Of a stretch of DNA of 64,000 nt, positions 35,322 through 44,615 are shown one piece after another. The stretch comes from Sphingomonas kaistensis (lineage in GTDB: Bacteria > Pseudomonadota > Alphaproteobacteria > Sphingomonadales > Sphingomonadaceae). The notes under the pieces are model-generated. The model searched no databases and was not told the origin of the DNA. It worked only from the letters and a program-made list of their open reading frames with translations. Location of the stretch: the NCBI RefSeq assembly GCF_011927725.1, contig NZ_JAATJC010000001.1:124001-188000 (forward strand). Reading direction: 5' to 3'. A program made the translations under genes and the position numbers. Positions within the stretch are counted from its first letter, which is position 1. The number at the start of each line of letters is the position of its first letter.

Positions 35322-38215
35322 GCCACCACCTCTTCGCAACGGGCGCACAGGTCGCCGTCTTCCCCGACTTCGGGAAGATGCCGCCAGCAGCGGCCACACT
35401 TGTGATAATCGGTGCGGTGCGCGACCACCGCCGGCCCCTCGACCACGGTGCCGGTGTCGAGCAGCACTTCGGAGACGATGAACAGCTCGGCCAGTTCGTC
35501 GGCCGACAGCATCGGACGGTCGGCGGTGTCGGGCAGACCGATCGCCACCTTGGCCTCGAGGCTCGAGCCGATGGTCTTTTCGCGGCGCATCGGCTCGATC
35601 TCGGCGGTGACCTGCTCACGCAAGGCGCGATAGGTCGACCAGATGTCGAGCAGGCGGCGGTCGGCGGCGTCGGGCAGTTCCGGCCAGTCGCTGAGGTGGA
35701 CCGACTGCGCGTCCGGATAACGGGTCGCCCACACTTCCTCGGTGGTGAACACCAGGATCGGGGCGAACCAGCGCACCAGCGCATGGAACATCGTGTCCAG
35801 CATGCTGCGATAAGCGCGGCGCTTGGGGTCGCCGGGCGCGTCGCAATAAAGGCAATCCTTGCGGATATCGAAGTAGAAGGCCGACAAGTCGTTGTTGCAG
35901 AAGTCGGTCAGCGCGCGGGCGTAGCCGTTGAAGTCATACGCCTCGACCGCCGCCTGCAGTTCCTCGTCGAGCTTGCTCAGCAGCGCCGCCATGTAGCGCT
36001 CTAGCTCGGGCATCTCGGCGACGTCGGTGACTCGCTCGGCTTCCTCATACCCTTCCAGCGCGCCCAGCAGATAGCGGAAAGTGTTGCGGATCTTGCGATA
36101 AGCGTCCGACACGCCGGCGAGGATTTCCTTGCCGATGCGATGGTCTTCGGTGAAATCGACCGACGCGACCCACAGGCGCAGGATGTCGGCCCCGGTTTCC
36201 TTCATGAGGTCGAGCGGGTTGACCGTGTTCCCAAGGCTCTTGGACATCTTCATGCCCTTGGAATCCATGGTGAAGCCGTGGGTCAGCACCGTGTCGTAGG
36301 GCGCCCGGCCGCGGGTCGCGCAGCTTTCCAGAAGCGAGGACTGGAACCAGCCGCGATGCTGGTCGGAGCCTTCGAGGTAGAGGTCGGCGGGCCAGCGCTG
36401 CTCGGGCCAGTGGCCACTTTCCAGCGTGAAGACATGGGTGCAGCCGCTGTCGAACCAGACATCGAGGATGTCGGTGACCTGTTCGTAATCGTCAGGGTTG
36501 CGGCCCTCACCCAGGAAGTGCTGGACGGCGCCTTCCTCGGTCCAGGCGTCGACGCCCTTTTCACGGACGGCGGCGACGATGCGGGCGTTTACCTCCGGGT
36601 CGACCAGATACTTGCCGCTCTTGCGGTCGACGAAGAGGGTGATCGGCACGCCCCACGCGCGCTGACGGCTGAGCACCCAGTCAGGACGGCCTTCGACCAT
36701 CGAGCCGATGCGGTTGCGGCCCTTGTCGGGGACGAAGCGGACGCGCTCGATCTCGGACAGGGCGCGCTGGCGCAGCGTGGTGCCGCCCTCGATCGGACGG
36801 TCCATGCCGACGAACCATTGCGGGGTGCAGCGGTAGATAACGCGCGCCTTGGAGCGCCATGAATGGGGATAGCTGTGGCGGAAGTCGCCCGCGCTCAGCA
36901 GCGCCCCGGCTTCGCGCAGGTCGGTGAGGATCGGGCCTTCGGGACCGTTGAACTTCGGGTTGATGACCGAGCCCTGCCCGCCCAGCCACAGCCAGTCCTC
37001 GCGATACTTGCCGTCGCCCTCGACCGCGAACACGGGGTCGATGCCAACCGCCTTGCACGCCTCGAAATCCTCTTCGCCATGGTCGGGCGCCATGTGGACG
37101 AGGCCGGTGCCGGCGTCGGTAGTGACATGCGGCGCCGCGATCAGCGGGCGCGGCTTGGCGAAGAAGCCGCCGAGCTGGTGCATCGGGTGGCGGGCGACCG
37201 TGCCGGCCAGCTGCTCGCCGCGCCAGGTGGCCGGCGGCGGCGGCGGATTCTCCCGTTCCTGACGCTCGAGCTCGGCGAGGAAGGCCTCGTGGAATTCGGG
37301 CGGAAAGTCAGCGACTGGCGCGTCATCGTCCTTGTCCAGCGTTTCGCTGAGACGCTTGATCAGCGCATTCTTGAGGTCGGACGCAACCAGGTAGCGGCGG
37401 ACCGGGAAACCCCATTCGATGACTTCGTAATCGATGCCTTCGCCGAACGCGATCGCCTGGTTGACCGGGATGGTCCACGGCGTGGTGGTCCAGACGACTG
37501 CCTCGGCGCCGACCAGCTCGGGCACCGGGCTCTCGACGATCTCGAACGCGACGTCGATCTGGGTCGAGGTCACGTCCTCATATTCGATCTCGGCTTCGGC
37601 CAGCGCGGTCTTTTCGACCGGGCTCCACATCACCGGCTTGGCGCCGCGGTAGAGCTGGCCGCTCTCGGCGACCTTGCACAGCTCGCCGACGATGGTCGCT
37701 TCAGCCTCGAAACTCATCGTCAGATAGGGCTTGTCCCACTGACCGAGGATGCCGAGCCGCTGGAACTGCTCGCGCTGCACGTCGACCCAATGCTGGGCGT
37801 AGGCGCGGCATTCGGCGCGGAACTCGGCCGGCGGGACCTCGTCCTTGTTGCGCTTCTTCTTGCGATACTGCTCCTCGACCTTCCACTCGATCGGGAGGCC
37901 GTGGCAGTCCCAGCCGGGCACGTAGGGCGCGTCCTTGCCCATCAGCGTCTGGGTGCGGACGACGAGGTCCTTCAGTGTCTTGTTGAGGACGTGGCCGATG
38001 TGGATGTCGCCGTTGGCGTAGGGCGGGCCGTCGTGGAGGATGAACTTGCTCCGGCCTTCGCGGGCTGCGCGGAGCTGGCCGTAGAGGTCGGCCTCCTTCC
38101 AGCGGGCAAGGAACGCCGGCTCCTTCTGCGGCAGGCCGGCCTTCATCGGGAAGCCGGTCTTGGGCAGGAATACGGTGTCGCGATAGTCGCGCTTCTCTGG
38201 GGTCTCGTCGGACAT
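35318..38215 (-). CDS. ileS: isoleucyl-tRNA synthetase
   Basis: Class I aminoacyl-tRNA synthetase, 965 residues. HIGH motif: HDGPPYANGDIHIGHVLN; KMSKS motif: KGMKMSKSLGNTVNP; CP1 editing domain between them (TTPWTIPVNQA). The C-terminal zinc-binding cysteines CGRCW and CARC are present. It lies between ribF and lspA, a well-known gene order. The stop overlaps the GTG of lspA. Confidence 0.98.
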   Translation of the reverse strand: MSDETPEKRDYRDTVFLPKTGFPMKAGLPQKEPAFLARWKEADLYGQLRAAREGRSKFILHDGPPYANGDIHIGHVLNKTLKDLVVRTQTLMGKDAPYVPGWDCHGLPIEWKVEEQYRKKKRNKDEVPPAEFRAECRAYAQHWVDVQREQFQRLGILGQWDKPYLTMSFEAEATIVGELCKVAESGQLYRGAKPVMWSPVEKTALAEAEIEYEDVTSTQIDVAFEIVESPVPELVGAEAVVWTTTPWTIPVNQAIAFGEGIDYEVIEWGFPVRRYLVASDLKNALIKRLSETLDKDDDAPVADFPPEFHEAFLAELERQERENPPPPPATWRGEQLAGTVARHPMHQLGGFFAKPRPLIAAPHVTTDAGTGLVHMAPDHGEEDFEACKAVGIDPVFAVEGDGKYREDWLWLGGQGSVINPKFNGPEGPILTDLREAGALLSAGDFRHSYPHSWRSKARVIYRCTPQWFVGMDRPIEGGTTLRQRALSEIERVRFVPDKGRNRIGSMVEGRPDWVLSRQRAWGVPITLFVDRKSGKYLVDPEVNARIVAAVREKGVDAWTEEGAVQHFLGEGRNPDDYEQVTDILDVWFDSGCTHVFTLESGHWPEQRWPADLYLEGSDQHRGWFQSSLLESCATRGRAPYDTVLTHGFTMDSKGMKMSKSLGNTVNPLDLMKETGADILRLWVASVDFTEDHRIGKEILAGVSDAYRKIRNTFRYLLGALEGYEEAERVTDVAEMPELERYMAALLSKLDEELQAAVEAYDFNGYARALTDFCNNDLSAFYFDIRKDCLYCDAPGDPKRRAYRSMLDTMFHALVRWFAPILVFTTEEVWATRYPDAQSVHLSDWPELPDAADRRLLDIWSTYRALREQVTAEIEPMRREKTIGSSLEAKVAIGLPDTADRPMLSADELAELFIVSEVLLDTGTVVEGPAVVAHRTDYHKCGRCWRHLPEVGEDGDLCARCEEVVA

Positions 38216-38242
38216 GTCGCGCGCGGCTCTAGCGGCGCGCGC

Positions 38243-39163
38243 TTACAGCAGCAACCGCCGCGCCTCGGCCTCGTCGCTGCGCATCTGCGCGGCCAGCGCA
38301 TCCATGCTGTCGAAGCGGCGCTCGGGGCGGAGGAAATGGTGCAGCGCGACCTCGATCTCCTGCCCGTAGAGGTCGCCCGACCAGTCGAACAGATAGGTTT
38401 CCAGCAGCTCGACCGGCGGCTCGAAGGTCGGGCGCACGCCGACGTTGGCGACCCCCGCCACCTCGGTCCCGTCGGCCAGTCGCGCCCGCACCGCGTAGAT
38501 GCCGTAGGCGGGGCGCTGGTAGTCGCCAAGCGTCAGGTTGGCGGTGGGATAGCCCATTTCCCGCCCGCGCTTGTCGCCATGCTGGACGATTCCGCGGATC
38601 GCGAACGGGCGGGTCAGCAAGCGGGTGGCGGTGCCCGGATCGCCCGCCGTCAGGGCCTGGCGGATACGGCTCGAGCTGACCGGTTCATCCCCCAGCGCGA
38701 CCGGCGCCACCGCTTCGGCGGCAAGGCCGTGGGCGGCGCCGAGCTCGCGCAGCACCATCGCATTGCCGCCGCGCCGGGCGCCGAAGGTGAAGTCCTCGCC
38801 GGTGACCACCGCCGCCGCGCCGACGTCGCGGGCGAGCAGGGCGACGAAATCCTCGGCGCTGGTGGCGGCCAGCGCGGCCCCGAAATCGAACACCAGCATG
38901 GCGTCGGCCCCGGCCCCGGCGAACAGGGCCTCGCGCTGGTCGAGGCTGGTCAGCCGGAACGGCGCCGCGTCGGGCTTGAAGAAGCGCACCGGGTGGGGGT
39001 CGAAGGTCGCGACCACCGCGGGGCGCCTTTCATGCGCCGCCCGCGCCACCGCGCGCCCGACCACCGCCTGGTGGCCGAGATGGAAGCCATCGAAATTGCC
39101 AAGGGCCACGACACTGCCCCGGAAGCGGTCCGGAATGCCGTCGGCCAGGAGGAGGCGTTGCAT
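38243..39163 (-). CDS. ribF: bifunctional riboflavin kinase / FAD synthetase
   Basis: Makes FMN and FAD from riboflavin. The N-terminal nucleotidyltransferase has ALGNFDGFHLGHQAVV and the flavokinase domain has the GDKRGREMGYPTANL motif. At 306 residues it is normal length. It opens the ribF-ileS-lspA run; its own promoter should lie in the 225-bp gap before rpsM, which is divergent. Confidence 0.97.
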   Translation of the reverse strand: MQRLLLADGIPDRFRGSVVALGNFDGFHLGHQAVVGRAVARAAHERRPAVVATFDPHPVRFFKPDAAPFRLTSLDQREALFAGAGADAMLVFDFGAALAATSAEDFVALLARDVGAAAVVTGEDFTFGARRGGNAMVLRELGAAHGLAAEAVAPVALGDEPVSSSRIRQALTAGDPGTATRLLTRPFAIRGIVQHGDKRGREMGYPTANLTLGDYQRPAYGIYAVRARLADGTEVAGVANVGVRPTFEPPVELLETYLFDWSGDLYGQEIEVALHHFLRPERRFDSMDALAAQMRSDEAEARRLLL

Positions 39164-39212
39164 CTTGGCCGGCTGTGTAGAAGAGACTGGCCCGCACCGC
39201 TAGTGAGCCGTT

Positions 39213-39241
39213 GACTCTCTCGCACCCGCAGCATATCTGGC
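39213..39241 (+). promoter_or_regulatory. candidate sigma-70-type promoter for the rpsM operon
   Basis: TTGACT at 39213-39218, a 17-bp spacer and TATCTG at 39236-39241. It lies upstream of rpsM in the ribF/rpsM gap, with about 147 bp of leader left before the start codon. The -35 box is strong and the -10 box moderate. Confidence 0.5.
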
Positions 39242-39388
39242 ACCCATCCCGTTCCTCCGGTCCCGGCGGCGCTCTCGTTGCGTCCGCCGTTTTGGCGTTA
39301 GTCTGGACTGGAATGCGGGGTGCAAGCGACGAGATGGGTTGGCATGACCGCTGACCCGTGGAGCTAACCAGAGGAAGAACGCACCTTC

Positions 39389-39757
39389 ATGGCACGTATC
39401 GCCGGGGTCAACATCCCCACCAACAAGCGCGTCGAAATCGCGCTGACCTACATCCACGGCATTGGTCGCACCAAGGCCAAGGAAATCGCCACCAAGCTGA
39501 ACATCGCTTCCGAGCGTCGCGTTCAGGACCTGTCGGACCAGGAAGTCCTGCAGATCCGCGAAGCGATCGACGCCGATCACACGGTTGAGGGTGACCTCCG
39601 TCGTGAGACCGCGATGAACATCAAGCGGCTGATGGACCTCGCCTGCTACCGTGGCCTGCGCCACCGCAAGGGCCTGCCGGTCCGCGGCCAGCGCACGCAC
39701 ACCAATGCGCGCACCCGCAAGGGCAAGGCCAAGCCGATCGCGGGCAAGAAGAAGTAA
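39389..39757 (+). CDS. rpsM: 30S ribosomal protein S13
   Basis: Ribosomal protein uS13 (122 residues), which contacts the tRNA and the 30S head. The N-terminus [13 protein letters not shown] and the basic C-terminal [15 protein letters not shown] are diagnostic. First gene of the rpsM-rpsK-rpoA-rplQ run. In most relatives it follows secY/adk; here the upstream neighbour is ribF on the other strand, so this cluster is separated from the rest of the spc operon. Confidence 0.98.
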   Translation: MARIAGVNIPTNKRVEIALTYIHGIGRTKAKEIATKLNIASERRVQDLSDQEVLQIREAIDADHTVEGDLRRETAMNIKRLMDLACYRGLRHRKGLPVRGQRTHTNARTRKGKAKPIAGKKK

Positions 39758-39825
39758 TCTTCTTCTCGCTTCAGCTTCACGTCCTTCGAGCAACGCTCGG
39801 GACGAATGGATAAGGATAGTAGGAT

Positions 39826-40215
39826 ATGGCACGCGAACCTCAGCGCCTTCGGCGCCGCGAGCGCAAGAACATCTCGGCGGGCGTTGCCCACGTGAATGCG
39901 AGCTTCAACAACACCATGATCACCATCACCGACGCGCAGGGCAATGCGATTGCCTGGTCGAGCGCCGGCATGATGGGCTTCAAGGGCAGCCGCAAGTCGA
40001 CCCCCTACGCCGCGCAGGTCGCGGCCGAGGATGCCGGCCGCAAGGCTGCCGACCACGGCGTCCGCACCCTCGAGGTCGAGGTCAAGGGACCGGGTTCGGG
40101 CCGCGAAAGCGCGCTTCGCGCCCTCCAGGCGGTCGGTTTCCAGATCACCTCGATCCGCGACGTGACCCCGATCCCGCACAACGGCGTCCGTCCGAGCAAG
40201 CGTCGCCGCGTCTAA
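39826..40215 (+). CDS. rpsK: 30S ribosomal protein S11
   Basis: Ribosomal protein uS11 (129 residues) of the 30S platform. Features include [34 protein letters not shown] and the C-terminal [18 protein letters not shown]. Start ATG at 39826. It lies 68 bp after rpsM and 76 bp before rpoA. Confidence 0.98.
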   Translation: MAREPQRLRRRERKNISAGVAHVNASFNNTMITITDAQGNAIAWSSAGMMGFKGSRKSTPYAAQVAAEDAGRKAADHGVRTLEVEVKGPGSGRESALRALQAVGFQITSIRDVTPIPHNGVRPSKRRRV

Positions 40216-40291
40216 CCGGCGCTTCGACCTTTCTCGTACCCACCCGATACTCCAGGGGGCCGGACGCGGCCCCCGCTGCCAAGGAAGACAA

Positions 40292-41374
40292 ATGGCCGTC
40301 AACGCAAAGAACTGGCAGGAACTGAAGAAGCCCAACGCGCTGGAGCGCAAGGTCGGTGGCGATGCCCGCCGCAAGGCCGTGTTCGTGGCCGAGCCGCTGG
40401 AGCGCGGCTTCGGCATGACGCTCGGTAACTCGCTGCGCCGCGTGCTGCTCTCCAGCCTCCAGGGCGCCGCGATCACCTCGATCAAGATCGAAGGCGTGTT
40501 GCATGAATTCTCGAGCCTCGCCGGGGTTCGCGAGGACGTCACCGACATCGTCCTCAACACCAAGCAGGTCGCGCTGAAGTTCGAAGGCGAAGGCCCCAAG
40601 CGCCTCCACCTGACCGCCACCGGTCCGGGCCCGGTCACCGCCGGCCAGATCCAGACCTCGGGCGACATCGAGATCACCAACCCCGAGCTGGTGATCTGCC
40701 ACCTCGACCAGGGTGCGACGCTCAACATGGAACTGACCGCGGACGTGGGTAAGGGCTATGTGGCCGCCGCCAACAACCGCCCGCTCGACGCGCCGATCGG
40801 CCTGATCCCGATCGACTCGCTGTACAGCCCGGTCCGCCAGGTCGCCTACAAGGTGGAAAACACCCGCGTCGGCCAGGAACTGGACTATGACAAGCTGACC
40901 CTGACCGTCGAGACCGACGGCACCGTCAGCCCCGAGGAAGCGGTCGGCTATGCCGCGCGCATCCTGCAGGACCAGCTCGCCCTGTTCGTCGGCTTCGACG
41001 ACCAGAGTTATCGCGCCGCCTCGCCGATGATCGGCCAGGCAGCCCCGGCCGCTCCGATGGCCGGCGGTGCGGTGCCGGAGACCACCGACACCAACCAGCT
41101 CAACCGCTACCTTCTCAAGAAGGTGGACGAGCTCGAGCTGTCGGTCCGTTCGGCCAACTGCCTCAAGAACGACAACATCATCTACATCGGCGACCTGGTC
41201 CAGAAGACCGAGGCCGAGATGCTCCGCACGCCGAACTTCGGCCGCAAGAGCCTCAACGAGATCAAGGAAGTCCTTGCCTCGATGGGCCTGCGCCTCGGCA
41301 TGGACATCCCTGGCTGGCCGCCGGAGAACATCGAAGAGATGGCCAAGAAGCTCGAGCAGGAAATGCTCGGCTAA
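40292..41374 (+). CDS. rpoA: DNA-directed RNA polymerase subunit alpha
   Basis: Alpha subunit of RNA polymerase, 360 residues. The N-terminal assembly domain has [19 protein letters not shown] and the C-terminal domain has the helix-hairpin region [18 protein letters not shown] and [18 protein letters not shown]. The start ATG at 40292 follows AAGGAAG. The length is slightly above the E. coli protein because of an N-terminal extension and a longer linker. Confidence 0.98.
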   Translation: MAVNAKNWQELKKPNALERKVGGDARRKAVFVAEPLERGFGMTLGNSLRRVLLSSLQGAAITSIKIEGVLHEFSSLAGVREDVTDIVLNTKQVALKFEGEGPKRLHLTATGPGPVTAGQIQTSGDIEITNPELVICHLDQGATLNMELTADVGKGYVAAANNRPLDAPIGLIPIDSLYSPVRQVAYKVENTRVGQELDYDKLTLTVETDGTVSPEEAVGYAARILQDQLALFVGFDDQSYRAASPMIGQAAPAAPMAGGAVPETTDTNQLNRYLLKKVDELELSVRSANCLKNDNIIYIGDLVQKTEAEMLRTPNFGRKSLNEIKEVLASMGLRLGMDIPGWPPENIEEMAKKLEQEMLG

Positions 41375-41484
41375 GGCTCCCGCCCCGGCTTCGGCCGGGG
41401 CAAAAGGGTAAGGGCGGTGCCCTATTCACCGCCTGGCTGGACCTACCTCGAACGGGGTCCTGACGAACGACAAAGGAAGAACAC

Positions 41485-41910
41485 ATGCGACATCGCGTTG
41501 GCCATCGTAAGCTGCAGCGGACCTCGGCCCACCGCGCGGCCATGTTCCGCAACATGGCGGCTGCGCTCATCAAGCATGAGCAGATCACCACCACCCTCGC
41601 CAAGGCGAAGGAACTGCGTCCCTACACCGAGAAGCTGATCACGCTCGCCAAGAAGGGTGGTCTTTCGAACCGCCGTCTGGCGCACGCCCGCTTGCTCGAC
41701 GACGCGCAGCTGGTGAAGCTGTTCGACGTCCTGGCCGAGCGCTACGCCGGCCGCAGCGGTGGTTACTGCCGCGTGGTCAAGGCCGGCATCCGCATGTCTG
41801 ACGCCGCGCAGATGGCGATCATCGAATTCGTCGACCGCGACGTTTCGGCCAAGGGCCAGGACAGCGGCCCGGTGATGATCGACGACGAGGACGATCAGCT
41901 CGCCGCCTGA
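41485..41910 (+). CDS. rplQ: 50S ribosomal protein L17
   Basis: Ribosomal protein bL17 (141 residues). [20 protein letters not shown] and [20 protein letters not shown] are diagnostic. A short acidic C-terminal tail (DDEDDQL) is present. Last gene of the run, followed by a strong intrinsic terminator. Confidence 0.98.
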   Translation: MRHRVGHRKLQRTSAHRAAMFRNMAAALIKHEQITTTLAKAKELRPYTEKLITLAKKGGLSNRRLAHARLLDDAQLVKLFDVLAERYAGRSGGYCRVVKAGIRMSDAAQMAIIEFVDRDVSAKGQDSGPVMIDDEDDQLAA

Positions 41911-41933
41911 GCGGTAGCGCACAGCACAAACGG

Positions 41934-41974
41934 AAAGGGCCGCCCCGGACACCCCGGAGCGGCCCTTTTCTTTT
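41934..41974 (+). terminator. intrinsic terminator of the rpsM-rplQ operon
   Basis: AAAGGGCCGC pairs with GCGGCCCTTT around a 15-nt loop that itself contains CCGG pairs, and is followed by TCTTTT. A classic rho-independent terminator; it also stands before the convergent gene ending at 41990. Confidence 0.92.
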
Positions 41975-41989
41975 GCCCTGCGGCGATGA

Positions 41990-42445
41990 TCAGCGGCGCG
42001 GGTAGCCCGGCTGCGGCACGTTGGCGGTGGCCCGCTCGATCTCCTCGCCGGCCTTGTTCAGCGCCTCGCGGATGACCGGCAGGGTGCGGGCCATCGCCCG
42101 GCCGCCGGCAACCACCGCGCCCTTGCTCTGCTCGATCCCGGCAGTGACGTCGCGCTCGTCGGTACCGGTCACCGAACGAACGGTGCGCTGGCGGTCCTGG
42201 CGGGTCACCGGGCGGTTCTCCACCGCCGCCTCGAGCTCACCCACCGGGAGGTCGAGCAGCGCGCGTGTCACCGCGCCGACCATGTTGCCGATCTGGTCGA
42301 CCGCGCCGCCGTTGGCGATCTCGGGCGGAAGCTGGGCATAGCCCGGGTCCGAATAGCGCGGCGGCTCGGGCGGACGCGGATTGACCTGGGCGGACGCCGG
42401 GCTCGCCAGTGCGGCGAACAGGGCGAGCGGGAGGATTTTACGCAT
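41990..42445 (-). CDS. secreted hypothetical protein
   Basis: A 151-residue protein with signal peptide MRKILPLALFAALASPASAQ, a Pro-rich start (NPRPPEPPRYSDPGY) and a helical body (LLDLPVGELEAAVENRPV, ALNKAGEEIERA). Similar small periplasmic proteins are found near rplQ in sphingomonads; no known function. It ends 16 bp after the operon terminator. Confidence 0.75.
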   Translation of the reverse strand: MRKILPLALFAALASPASAQVNPRPPEPPRYSDPGYAQLPPEIANGGAVDQIGNMVGAVTRALLDLPVGELEAAVENRPVTRQDRQRTVRSVTGTDERDVTAGIEQSKGAVVAGGRAMARTLPVIREALNKAGEEIERATANVPQPGYPRR

Positions 42446-42520
42446 GAACTTTGTCCTCGGCTGTGAAGCGAATCCGCCGAAGCTATAGCAGCTTAGCCCT
42501 AAGCCTGCCTGAACAACGGT

Positions 42521-43321
42521 TCAGCGAAGCGTCAGCCAGGCCAGCGCGGCCCCGCCCGCGACGATGCGATACCAGGCGAACGGCGCAAATCCGTAACGGG
42601 TGACGAAGCCGACAAACAGTTTCACCACCACGATCGCGACCACGAAGCTGACTAGGCTGCCGATCAGGATGTTGCCGACCATGTCGGGCGCGATCCGGTC
42701 GTGATGCTTGAACAGATAATAGGCCGTGGCGCCGGACAGGGTCGGCATCGCCAGGAAGAAGCTGAACTCCGCCGCGGTCTTGCGGTCGACACCAAGCGCC
42801 ATTGCGCCAAGGATGGTCGCACCCGAACGGCTGACGCCCGGGACCATCGCCAGGCACTGGACCGCGCCGATCAGCGCCGACTGCCGCAGCGACAGGTTCT
42901 GGACGCCGTTGCATTCCTTCGGGCGAACAACTTTCTCCAGGATCAGGATCACCGCGCCGCCGATGATCAGCGCCCAGCACACCACCACGGCGTTGCCGAG
43001 CAGCTTCTCGATGTGATCGCCGAACAGCAGCGCAAGCACCACCGCCGGAACGCAGGCGACCACCAGGTTGCGGACGAAGCGCCAGGCACCGGCGTCCTTG
43101 CGGAACAGCCCGGTGAAGACGTCCCAGAAGGTCCGCCAGTAGAGCACCACGATGGCGAAGATCGCCCCCGGCTGGATCGCGACGTTGAACGCTTCCCAAT
43201 CCTCGGCCCGGAAACCGAGCAGCTCGGTCGCCAGGATCAGGTGCCCGGTCGAGGAAACCGGCAGATATTCGGTGAGACCCTCGACGATGCCGAGGATGAT
43301 GACCAGCCAGAGAACGGGCAT
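42521..43321 (-). CDS. uppP: undecaprenyl-diphosphatase
   Basis: Membrane phosphatase (266 residues) that recycles undecaprenyl pyrophosphate, needed for peptidoglycan; its overproduction gives bacitracin resistance. Family motifs EGLTEYLPVSSTGHLIL and PGVSRSGATILGAM carry the catalytic residues. About eight membrane helices. It lies 6 bp after the NDUFA9-like gene on the same strand. Confidence 0.97.
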   Translation of the reverse strand: MPVLWLVIILGIVEGLTEYLPVSSTGHLILATELLGFRAEDWEAFNVAIQPGAIFAIVVLYWRTFWDVFTGLFRKDAGAWRFVRNLVVACVPAVVLALLFGDHIEKLLGNAVVVCWALIIGGAVILILEKVVRPKECNGVQNLSLRQSALIGAVQCLAMVPGVSRSGATILGAMALGVDRKTAAEFSFFLAMPTLSGATAYYLFKHHDRIAPDMVGNILIGSLVSFVVAIVVVKLFVGFVTRYGFAPFAWYRIVAGGAALAWLTLR

Positions 43322-43327
43322 CGAGGC

Positions 43328-44281
43328 TTAGCCGGCCTTGGCCTGGGCGCGACGGTTGGCGAAGCGGCCGCCTTCGTTGAAGCGATCGAGCCACTCGGGC
43401 GCGACGGCGGCAAGCGGGGTCGGCTGGATGCCGAAGGCGTCGAGGCCGGGTCCGGTCGCGACATTGTCCTTCTGCAGCATGATCCACTGGTCGCGGGTGA
43501 TCGGCGCGCCGGGCAGAAAGCCGAGCCGGCTCATCGCGTCCCCGACGAAGTTCGGCAGGTCAACGAGGCCCGGATTGCGCCCAGCGGCCTGGGCGATGAC
43601 CCGGTTCAGCTCGTGCATGGTGAGGACGTCGGGCCCGCCGAGCTCGAAGGTCTGGCCGGCGAAGCGCCCCGGCTCCTGCGCGGCCTTGGCGATCGCTGCC
43701 CCGAGGTCGCGGACGAAGATCGGCTGGAAGCGGGTGCTGCCACCCAGCACCGGCACCACCGGCAGGCGGCTCATCCCCGCGAAGCGGTTGGTGAACTGGT
43801 CTTCCTGGCCGAACACGACGCTGGGGCGGATGATGGTGGCGGCGGGGAACGCCGAACGGACATTTCCTTCGCCTTCGGCCTTGGTCCGTGAATAGAAGGA
43901 AGCGCTATCGCTCGACACGCCGATCGCCGACACATGGACCAGGCTGGCGGCGCCATTCTCCGCGGCGAGTTCCGCGATCCGCCCCGGGGCGTCGGCGTGG
44001 ACCGCGCCAAGCTTGCCGTCGAAGGCGCCGACCAGGTTGATCACCCCCCACGCGCCCTCGACCGCCGCCGCGAGGCTGTCCGGACGGGTGAGATCGGTGC
44101 GCACCAGGTCGAGCTGCCCGACCGCCGCCAGCGGCTGCAGGAAGAAGGCGTTGCGGGGGGTGCGCTGGGCGACCCGGACCCGGACGCCGGTCTTGAACAG
44201 GGCTTCGCAGACGTAAAGGCCGATAAAGCCGCCGCCGCCGAAAACCGTGATGATACGCTCTTGCCAGTCGCTCGCCGTCAT
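43328..44281 (-). CDS. complex I NDUFA9 subunit family protein (NAD(P)-binding, atypical SDR)
   Basis: A 317-residue atypical SDR. The cofactor motif is ITVFGGGGFIGLYVCEAL, and the RFQPIFVRDLGAAIAKA and ELGGPDVLTMHELNRVIA segments match the NDUFA9-like family of Alphaproteobacteria. In mitochondria the relative is an accessory NADH dehydrogenase subunit; the bacterial role is uncertain, and complex I genes are not near. Probably co-transcribed with uppP. Confidence 0.9.
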   Translation of the reverse strand: MTASDWQERIITVFGGGGFIGLYVCEALFKTGVRVRVAQRTPRNAFFLQPLAAVGQLDLVRTDLTRPDSLAAAVEGAWGVINLVGAFDGKLGAVHADAPGRIAELAAENGAASLVHVSAIGVSSDSASFYSRTKAEGEGNVRSAFPAATIIRPSVVFGQEDQFTNRFAGMSRLPVVPVLGGSTRFQPIFVRDLGAAIAKAAQEPGRFAGQTFELGGPDVLTMHELNRVIAQAAGRNPGLVDLPNFVGDAMSRLGFLPGAPITRDQWIMLQKDNVATGPGLDAFGIQPTPLAAVAPEWLDRFNEGGRFANRRAQAKAG

Positions 44282-44332
44282 GCCCTCGCCCTAGCCGCGC
44301 GTGGGCCAAGCGACAAGGCGGTGCGAGAGGTG

Positions 44333-44361
44333 TTGACGCCCTGCGCTGCGCCCCCTAGAGG
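44333..44361 (+). promoter_or_regulatory. candidate promoter of tRNA-Leu
   Basis: TTGACG at 44333-44338, a 17-bp spacer and TAGAGG at 44356-44361, ending 42 bp upstream of the tRNA. TTGACG boxes are typical of stable RNA promoters in these bacteria. Confidence 0.6.
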
Positions 44362-44403
44362 CGCCCTCCTACCGGCGAGAAACCTCTCGCGAATAGCTCC
44401 TGT

Positions 44404-44490
44404 GCCCAGGTGGCGGAATTGGTAGACGCACCAGCTTCAGGTGCTGGCGATCGCAAGGTCGTGGAGGTTCGAGTCCTCTCCTGGGCACCA
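44404..44490 (+). tRNA. tRNA-Leu (anticodon CAG)
   Basis: An 87-nt class II tRNA with encoded CCA end. The acceptor stem GCCCAGG pairs with CCTGGGC; the anticodon stem CCAGC/GCTGG encloses loop TTCAGGT with anticodon CAG; a long variable arm and the T-arm GGTTCGAGTCC follow. It reads CUG, a common codon in this high-GC genome. Confidence 0.97.
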
Positions 44491-44615
44491 TTTCCCGTCG
44501 AGCGGGGCACTGGCTCTCCTAGCAGCGCCGCGCACGGCGCATCATGCCCCAGCGCGCGATCGCGGCGACCCGCCACAAACGTTACGAACGAGCGCGAGCG
44601 CCGCTTCCGGTTGCG

